DNA from: Desulfarculus sp.
GTDB taxonomy: Bacteria > Desulfobacterota > Desulfarculia > Desulfarculales > Desulfarculaceae
Length of the DNA: 64,000 nt
Direction of reading: 5' to 3'
Assembly: GCA_003605055.1 (NCBI GenBank)
Contig: QZKP01000041.1
Span: 81,245 to 145,244 of the forward strand
This document shows, piece by piece, positions 58,795-64,000 of the stretch. Both the position numbers and the translations under genes were made by a program. The stretch's first letter is position 1. The number at the start of each line of letters is the position of its first letter. The notes below the pieces were generated by a model that ran no database searches, was not told where the DNA came from, and was given only the letters and a program-made list of their open reading frames with translations.

Positions 58795-60066
58795 CTACAT
58801 GGGGGAGAGGTTGCCGGCGGCGTCGAACTCCAGGGGCGCGGGCGGTAGCAGCACGCGGAGGTCCGCGCGGGCGGCCAGTTGCGGGCCGTAGGCCTCGGAG
58901 ACCAGCACTTGGCTCAGCTCCATGGTGTTGGGGATGCGCATCACCAGGGCCGCGGCCGGATCGGACACGCCGGCGGCGGCCAGGGCCTCCTTGAGCACCC
59001 GGCGGTCGCTGTCAAAGTGGATGGGGATCGTGCCCGAGGCCGGGGCGTTGGCCGTGATGCAGTTGACCCAGGTGGCCTCGCGGTCGATCTTCTCCACCAG
59101 GCGGGAGTGGGCGAACTCGGCCCGGCCGATGCCGGTGGCGTTGCCGTGGGACTCCGGGCTCAGGTCGCGCACGTAGATGCAGGTGATGCGGGGGCGCTCG
59201 CCCGGGGCGGCGTGATGCTGGTGCGACTTGCGGCCCACCACGTTGGAGTCCATGCCGCTGCCAGAGTAGTTCTTGCCGATCTGGTCGACGATCAAGAGGT
59301 CGGCTTCTTCGAAGGGCAGGCGGGGGATCAGCTTTTGGGACAGGGCTTGCAGCTCCTTCTCGGCCGCGAAGAAATCCTGGGGTGCCACGCCGCGTATCAG
59401 GGCGGTCTCTTCCCGCGGGTTTTCCACCAGGGCCAGGCCGAACAGCACCCGGCAGCGCTCTATCACCTCCCGGCCCACCGAGGGCAAGATGCGGTCCGCG
59501 TCGTACTTGAGGAAGGCCTGGTGATAGGTTACCGCGCCTCGGTGGTTGCCCAGGCCGATGAGCATCATCTTGTGCAGGCCGCTCTGGATGTGGCCCTTGA
59601 GCACCGTGTGCGGCTTGACCCGGTTGATGACCGCCACGTGGTCGGCCTGGTGGGCCTCGCGGTCGAAGTACACCGGCACGCCCTCGGCGCTTTGGCCCAC
59701 CTGCACCACCTCCAGGCTGGAGCGGATGGGCGCGCCCACGTAGTCCTCGGTGACGCCCAGCTCCTCCACCACCCGGCGCTGGCCCGCGGCCGCGGCCCCG
59801 CCGTGGCTGCCCATGGCCGGTACGATGAACGGCGCCGCGCCCAAGGCCTTGAGCTCCTCCACCACGGTCTTGATGATCAGGGCCAGGTTGGCGATGCCCC
59901 GGCTGCCCACCGGCACGGCTACGCTGTCGCCGGGGCGCAGGCAACGGCCCAGCTCCAACTTGGCCAGCTCGCGGCGGACCTCGCCGGCTACGTCCTCCAC
60001 CACCGGCGCAGGGAAGCTCTGCTGGATGCGCATCATGCGTGGGAATGAAATGGCCTTCCTCCTCAT
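58795..60066 (-). CDS. LarA-like (DUF2088) 2-hydroxyacid racemase homologue
   Basis: 423 residues, cytoplasmic. Recognised by GSRGIAN about 54, VPAMGSHGGA about 83, INRVKPHTVLKGHIQSGLHK about 148 and LIGLGNHRGA, a DUF2088/LarA pattern with several histidines for a nickel-pincer cofactor. LarA homologues racemise lactate, malate and other 2-hydroxy acids. The operon continues with a hydroxyacid lyase, suiting supply of the right isomer. The ATG at 60066 lacks a clear ribosome site; ATG 60036 or 60033 are alternatives. No larBCE genes in the window. Confidence 0.8.
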   Translation of the reverse strand: MRRKAISFPRMMRIQQSFPAPVVEDVAGEVRRELAKLELGRCLRPGDSVAVPVGSRGIANLALIIKTVVEELKALGAAPFIVPAMGSHGGAAAAGQRRVVEELGVTEDYVGAPIRSSLEVVQVGQSAEGVPVYFDREAHQADHVAVINRVKPHTVLKGHIQSGLHKMMLIGLGNHRGAVTYHQAFLKYDADRILPSVGREVIERCRVLFGLALVENPREETALIRGVAPQDFFAAEKELQALSQKLIPRLPFEEADLLIVDQIGKNYSGSGMDSNVVGRKSHQHHAAPGERPRITCIYVRDLSPESHGNATGIGRAEFAHSRLVEKIDREATWVNCITANAPASGTIPIHFDSDRRVLKEALAAAGVSDPAAALVMRIPNTMELSQVLVSEAYGPQLAARADLRVLLPPAPLEFDAAGNLSPM

Positions 60067-60473
60067 AAGGGCTGCGGCTAGCGCAAGCGCCTTGCCTAAT
60101 AGGCCTGCGGTTTAGTATGTTTTGCCGGCCTAAAAAGCGCCCTCCGAACTTTTTACGCTGCCCGCAAATACTAGCGGCCCCCCGGAGAACAAGTCAAGAT
60201 TTTATGGGATGGCTGCTGGCTCCGGGGAGAGTCGCCGCCCTGGGCCTGCGCGCCTATTGCCGGGGGTTCGCGGACTGGCCATGGGCCTAGAGGTTAATTA
60301 TTGCTGTGCGATAAAAATCCGTCGGCGCAGTTGATTGATCCGCCGGCCATCTTCACGCGCCTGCGGCTGGCCAAGGGGCGATTTACTTGACCGCGGGCGC
60401 GGCCTGGGCTTAAATGGACCCTGCCGCCCCGGGGCGGCCGTTTCTTCCGGCACCTTGGAACAAGGATGAGCGC
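60067..60473. other. Divergent intergenic region, no gene seen
   Basis: About 400 bases between the LarA-like gene (leftward) and the cyclase gene (rightward). On the minus strand TTGACT (60197-60192)-N18-TAGTAT (60173-60168) is a moderate promoter candidate. The right half is GC-rich, with an AT pocket at 60293-60320 (GTTAATTATTGC, ATAAAAAT) that may hold the rightward promoter. An ATG at 60414 extends the cyclase frame but without homology. Confidence 0.5.
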
Positions 60474-61268
60474 ATGGACCCCGCCAAGATCAGAGGGCTT
60501 GTGAAAACCGGCCAGGTTTTCGACCTGGGCATGGACTACTACGTGGGCATGCCTCATCACCCCGTGCACCCGCCCTTTGCCTTTTCCCTGATCAAGATGC
60601 ACGGCGACATGATCTACGAAAAGGGGGTCTCCTCCAGCAACTGCCTGTTCACCACCGGCGGCCACACCGGAACCCACATGGACGCCCTGGGCCACTTCAG
60701 CCACCAGGGCCGGGTGCACGGCGTAGGCGACATCGAGCCCTGGCAGGACCACCACGGCCTGCGCAAGGCCGGCATCGACCAGGCGGCGCCGGTGGTGACC
60801 AGGGGGGTGCTGCTGGACATAGCCGGCCTGGAAGGCGTGGAGTGCCTGGGGCACGACTACCGCATCGGCGTCCAGGCCTTGCAAGGCGCGGCCCAGCGCC
60901 AGGGCGTGGCCGTGGAGGCCGGCGACGCGGTTCTGTTGCGCACGGGCTGGATAAAATACTTTGACCAGCCGCGGCTCTATATCGCCCATGAAGAGGGCTG
61001 CCCGGGCCTGGTGGAGGAGGGCGCCCGCTGGCTGGTGGCCCGCGGCGCGGCCCACGTGGGCTCGGACACCGTGGCCCTGGAGAAGACGCCGACCGCCAAC
61101 TACCCGGTGCACATCATCCTGCTGGTGGAAAACGGCATCCACATCCTGGAGGCCCTGAACCTGGAGGAGCTGGCCGCCGCGCGGACGTACGAGTTCCTGT
61201 TCATGGTCTCACCTTTGAAGATCCGCGGCGGCACCGCCTCACCGGTGCGGCCGCTGGCCGTGGCCTGA
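60474..61268 (+). CDS. Cyclase/kynurenine-formamidase-like hydrolase
   Basis: 264 residues from ATG 60474 (AAGGATGAG just ahead). The cyclase family (PF04199-type) metal motif HTGTHMDALGHF is at about 65-76, with VLLRTGWIKYF and GSDTVALEK later. Such enzymes hydrolyse cyclic amides, lactones or N-formyl groups. It is followed by the Ldh2-type dehydrogenase 13 bases later, so opening a lactone or amide and oxidising the resulting hydroxy acid is a natural reading. Substrate unknown. Confidence 0.9.
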   Translation: MDPAKIRGLVKTGQVFDLGMDYYVGMPHHPVHPPFAFSLIKMHGDMIYEKGVSSSNCLFTTGGHTGTHMDALGHFSHQGRVHGVGDIEPWQDHHGLRKAGIDQAAPVVTRGVLLDIAGLEGVECLGHDYRIGVQALQGAAQRQGVAVEAGDAVLLRTGWIKYFDQPRLYIAHEEGCPGLVEEGARWLVARGAAHVGSDTVALEKTPTANYPVHIILLVENGIHILEALNLEELAAARTYEFLFMVSPLKIRGGTASPVRPLAVA

Positions 61269-61281
61269 AGGGAGGCGGGGC

Positions 61282-62607
61282 ATGCAGACGCAGAGATACC
61301 GGGCCCAGGACCTGATCTCCTTTGGGCAGAGGGTGCTGGAGCGGGTGGGGTTCCCGGCCGCCCAGGCCCGGGCCGCGGCCACCGTGCTGGTGGAGGCCGA
61401 CCTGCGCGGCGATTTCGCCCACGGCATCGCCGGCGCGGTCAGCCTGACCGACTTCGTCAGCAAGCTGGGCGACGATGAGGCGGCCCTGGGCTTCAAGCGG
61501 CTGCGGGTGGCCCAGTACACGGTGGACGAGCCCAAGTACCCGGCCATCATCAACGTGGACGCCCACGGCACCCTGGGGCATTACGTGGCCTTGGAAGTGG
61601 TGCCCCTGGTCATTGAGCGGGCCCGGCAACAAGGCTATGCCAAGGCCTACATCCGCAACTCCACCCACTTCGGCGACTGCGGCATCTACACCGAGATGAT
61701 CGGCCAGGCGGACCTGGCGGCCAAGGTGACCTGCACCGCGCCGGCCTGGAGCAAGCCCTTCATCGAGCTGCAGGAGGACCTGGACCCGGCCTCCCCGGCC
61801 AACCTGGCCCGCTACGACGGGGTGCGCAAGCGTTTCGGCACCAACCCCATCGCCTGGACCATCCCCTACGAGGGCGGCATGATCACCCTGGACATGGCCG
61901 TGACCCAGCGGGCGGTGAGCCCGATCCTGGACGCGGCCCGGCACAACTCCCTGGCCCTGGGCGTGGAGCAGGACCACAACGGCCGCTTCTTCCTGGAGGT
62001 GCAGGGCCAGCGCCGGGAGCTGTCGGAGGTGCACCTGGACGTGGCCGCCAGCGCCACGCCGCAGGAGGCCCTGGCCAAGCTGGGCCGCGGGGGGCAGGTG
62101 CATCTGCGCGCCACGGAGAAGGGCCTGCTCAAGGGCCCCGGCGACGTGGACCTTAACTTCCCCCTGGCCTTTGACACGGTGATGAAGCGCGACTGCTACG
62201 TGGCGCCCCTGGGCGGCACCTACTTCGGCTATAAGGGCTTCGGCTTGAACATGCTCATCGAGCTGGACAACGTGCTGGGCGGCGGAGTGGAAGGTTTGAT
62301 CCGGGTGCTGACGCCGCAGGGCCGTCCCGCCACCCCCGAGCTGGTGGCCCAGACCATCGAGGCCTACGCTATAGACGCGCTGGAGCCCCTGGCGAAGGTC
62401 AAGCGCCGCCTTCGGGAGTCGGTGGAGCTGACCGCGCAATGCGGCAACCAACTCATGTTTCTGCCCGGCCAGAAGGAGCAGGAGTTCCGGCGGGAGTGCC
62501 TGGCCCGGGGATTGCCCATGACCCCCACGCGCATCGAGATACTGCGCAAGGTGGCCGCCCACCCCAAGGTGAACCTTCCCTTTGACCTTAAGCCGCTGAC
62601 AGCCTAG
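61282..62607 (+). CDS. Ldh2/malate-type NAD(P)-dependent 2-hydroxyacid dehydrogenase, extended
   Basis: 441 residues, versus about 340-360 for most members. Motifs: ADLRGDFAHGIAG about 40 (the usual SHG is AHG), STHFGDCGIYTEMIG about 130, FGTNPIAWTIP about 185, and GYKGFGLNMLIEL about 320. Extra sequence occurs before GTNP (an acidic ELQEDLDPASP stretch) and in the middle and C-terminal parts. Family members oxidise lactate, malate, ureidoglycolate or (R)-sulfolactate (ComC). Confidence 0.9.
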   Translation: MQTQRYRAQDLISFGQRVLERVGFPAAQARAAATVLVEADLRGDFAHGIAGAVSLTDFVSKLGDDEAALGFKRLRVAQYTVDEPKYPAIINVDAHGTLGHYVALEVVPLVIERARQQGYAKAYIRNSTHFGDCGIYTEMIGQADLAAKVTCTAPAWSKPFIELQEDLDPASPANLARYDGVRKRFGTNPIAWTIPYEGGMITLDMAVTQRAVSPILDAARHNSLALGVEQDHNGRFFLEVQGQRRELSEVHLDVAASATPQEALAKLGRGGQVHLRATEKGLLKGPGDVDLNFPLAFDTVMKRDCYVAPLGGTYFGYKGFGLNMLIELDNVLGGGVEGLIRVLTPQGRPATPELVAQTIEAYAIDALEPLAKVKRRLRESVELTAQCGNQLMFLPGQKEQEFRRECLARGLPMTPTRIEILRKVAAHPKVNLPFDLKPLTA

Positions 62608-62703
62608 CTAGTTGCTGGTATTTTTCAGGGGCGTTTGGCCCTTGCGCGCAGGCCCGCCTGCCCCGGGCCGCGAATTCAACCACCACCCGCAGCAGTGACG
62701 GAC

Positions 62704-64000
62704 ATGGAGTTCTTCTTCGATCCTCAGGCCGTGGCCCTGGTGGGGGCCAGCCAGCGGCGCACCGGCGCCAACCTGCTGTACAACCTGCAGCAGGGCTTCC
62801 AAGGCCCCACCTATCCGGTGAACCCCAACTACTCTGAGCTGGGCGGCCTGCCTTGCTATCCCTCCCTGGCCGAGATACCCGGCCCGGTGGACCTGGCCAT
62901 CGTGCTGGTGCCGGCCCGGGCCCTGCCCGCGGTGCTGGGCGCCTGCGCGGACAAGGGGGTCAAGGGGGTGATGATCGAGAGCGCCGGCTTCGCCGAGGCC
63001 GGCGCCGAAGGCCGCGCCCTGCAGGAGCAGTGCCTGCAGATCGCCCGCCAGCGGGGCCTGCGGCTGTGGGGGCCCAACTGCATGGGCCTGGTGGACGTGC
63101 GCCGCCGCCGCTTCTTCACCTTCATGCTGCCCAGCATCACCAGCGCACTCAAATTTCCCGGCCGCATCTCCTTGGTGGTGCAGAGCGGCATGCTCTCGGC
63201 CGCCTTCCTGGCCGAGATGGCCAGCCGCCGCTCGGTGGCGGTGAACAAAGTCTGCTCCATCGGCAACAAGTGCGACGTGGACGAGTGCGACCTGCTGCCC
63301 CAGCTCATCGCCGACGAACACACTGACGCCATCGGCCTGTATCTGGAGTCCATCCCCCGGGGGCGCCTGTTCCTGGAACTGGCCCAGGCCTCGCCCAAAC
63401 CACTGGTGGTGCTCAAGGCCGGAGTAAGCCAGCAGGGGGCCCGCGCGGCCCTGAGCCACACGGCCAGCCTGGCCGGCGACGCCCGCCTGACCCTGGGCCT
63501 GCTGGCCGAGGCCGGCGTGTTCCTGGCCCGGGACTTCCACCACCTGCTGGACTTGACCCGCACCCTGGCCCTGGCCCCCGCGCTGCCGCCGGGAGCGCGC
63601 ACGGCCATCGTGACCCCCAGCGGCGGGGCGGGCATCGTCTCCTGCGATCTGCTGGAAAAAAACGGTCTGCAGGTGGCCGAGCTGTCTGGTGACAGCAAAC
63701 AGGCCCTGGCCGAAGTTTATCCCGCCTGGATGCAGCCGGCCAACCCCATAGACATCTACCCGGCCATGGAGCGGGTGGGACGCACGCAGGCCTTTCTGGC
63801 CGGAGCCCGGGCGGCGCTGTCGGATCCCCAGGTGGATTTGCTGCTGGCCCACTGTTTCGCCGGCCTGGGCGAGGAAGAGCTGGACCTGGATGGGCTGAGC
63901 GAGTTGGCCCGGCGCTCCGGCAAGACCCTGGCCCTCTGGGGGGTCGGCCTGAACCCCGAGGCCCAGCAGGTCCAGGAAAAGGCCGGGCGCCTGGGCGTGC
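62704..64000 (+). CDS. NDP-forming acyl-CoA synthetase, partial
   Basis: 432 codons are visible from ATG 62704 before the frame leaves the window, so the end is unknown. N-terminal CoA-binding domain opens with ALVGASQRRTGANLL at 11-25, followed by WGPNCMGLV about 122 and the succinyl-CoA-ligase-like region. The phosphohistidine is H252 in SHTASLAGD (usual form SHTGSLAGD), and TPSGGAGIVSCDLL about 302 is also typical. It interconverts acyl-CoA and acid with ADP or GDP, giving ATP from the acyl-CoA products of the oxidoreductases nearby. Confidence 0.9.
   Translation, partial: MEFFFDPQAVALVGASQRRTGANLLYNLQQGFQGPTYPVNPNYSELGGLPCYPSLAEIPGPVDLAIVLVPARALPAVLGACADKGVKGVMIESAGFAEAGAEGRALQEQCLQIARQRGLRLWGPNCMGLVDVRRRRFFTFMLPSITSALKFPGRISLVVQSGMLSAAFLAEMASRRSVAVNKVCSIGNKCDVDECDLLPQLIADEHTDAIGLYLESIPRGRLFLELAQASPKPLVVLKAGVSQQGARAALSHTASLAGDARLTLGLLAEAGVFLARDFHHLLDLTRTLALAPALPPGARTAIVTPSGGAGIVSCDLLEKNGLQVAELSGDSKQALAEVYPAWMQPANPIDIYPAMERVGRTQAFLAGARAALSDPQVDLLLAHCFAGLGEEELDLDGLSELARRSGKTLALWGVGLNPEAQQVQEKAGRLGV

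Noticed and set aside
1..64000. CRISPR arrays, insertion sequences, prophage genes, tRNA or rRNA genes
   Set aside because: No regularly spaced repeats, transposase motifs, phage proteins or tRNA-like cloverleaf sequences were seen on either strand.

Overview
This 64 kb window is GC-rich, densely coding and almost entirely catabolic. There are no rRNA, tRNA, phage, insertion-sequence or CRISPR features. Four-electron ferredoxin-linked 2-oxoacid oxidoreductases (two sets), three TAXI-type TRAP transporters, an NDP-forming acyl-CoA synthetase, beta-oxidation enzymes and the absence of oxygen-using enzymes suggest an anaerobe. A high-GC Desulfobacterota-like bacterium is my best guess, from gene content only.

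Layout, left to right. 0.5-6.0 kb (+): SDR, pxpABC-like 5-oxoprolinase genes, a histidinol-dehydrogenase-family enzyme resembling sulfopropanediol dehydrogenase, and an SDR that lacks its catalytic Tyr and Lys. 9.3-6.0 kb (-): BKACE and a two-gene 2-oxoacid:ferredoxin oxidoreductase (alpha; fused beta-gamma). 9.6-13.7 kb (+): GntR regulator, TAXI receptor, fused TRAP permease, small membrane protein. 14.8-13.7 kb (-): zinc dehydrogenase. 15.0-23.4 kb (+): IclR regulator, acyl-CoA ligase, 3-hydroxyacyl-CoA dehydrogenase, thiolase, second ligase, gamma-carbonic-anhydrase-like protein, IlvD/Edd dehydratase. 30.9-23.4 kb (-): an eight-gene unit led by its own GntR gene, with a ferredoxin-BFD fusion, an unrecognised 478-residue protein, TAXI-TRAP genes, DUF1850, cupin and HpaI-type aldolase. 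33.2-31.2 kb (-): MatB/ACSF3-like ligase and VOC protein. 33.4-34.9 kb (+): nitroreductase and a second aldolase. 40.1-34.9 kb (-): HMG-CoA-lyase family, zinc dehydrogenase, 3-hydroxyacyl-CoA dehydrogenase, SDR, AGXT2-like aminotransferase. 40.3-41.8 kb (+): ligase. 50.1-41.9 kb (-): epimerase-like VOC, ligase, acyl-CoA dehydrogenase, CoA-transferase-like pair (first subunit interrupted by an in-frame TGA), then a third TAXI-TRAP pair. 50.3-52.0 kb (+): lactate-permease-family transporter and a 57-residue membrane protein. 60.1-52.0 kb (-): LarA-like racemase, split UxaA/SuyAB-type lyase, IorAB, second BKACE and an acetolactate-synthase-family TPP enzyme. 60.5-64 kb (+): cyclase, Ldh2-type dehydrogenase, and an acyl-CoA synthetase running off the edge.

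The common theme is import of small organic acids (2-hydroxy, 2-oxo, beta-keto or sulfonated acids), conversion to 2-oxoacids or acyl-CoAs, and thiolytic, aldol or ferredoxin-linked cleavage. Each block has its own transporter and/or regulator. Recurrent motifs of organisation are: BKACE next to a ferredoxin-linked 2-oxoacid oxidoreductase (twice), a strong hairpin between TAXI receptor and permease (three times), and a tiny membrane protein straight after a transporter (twice). Substrates are not provable from sequence alone.
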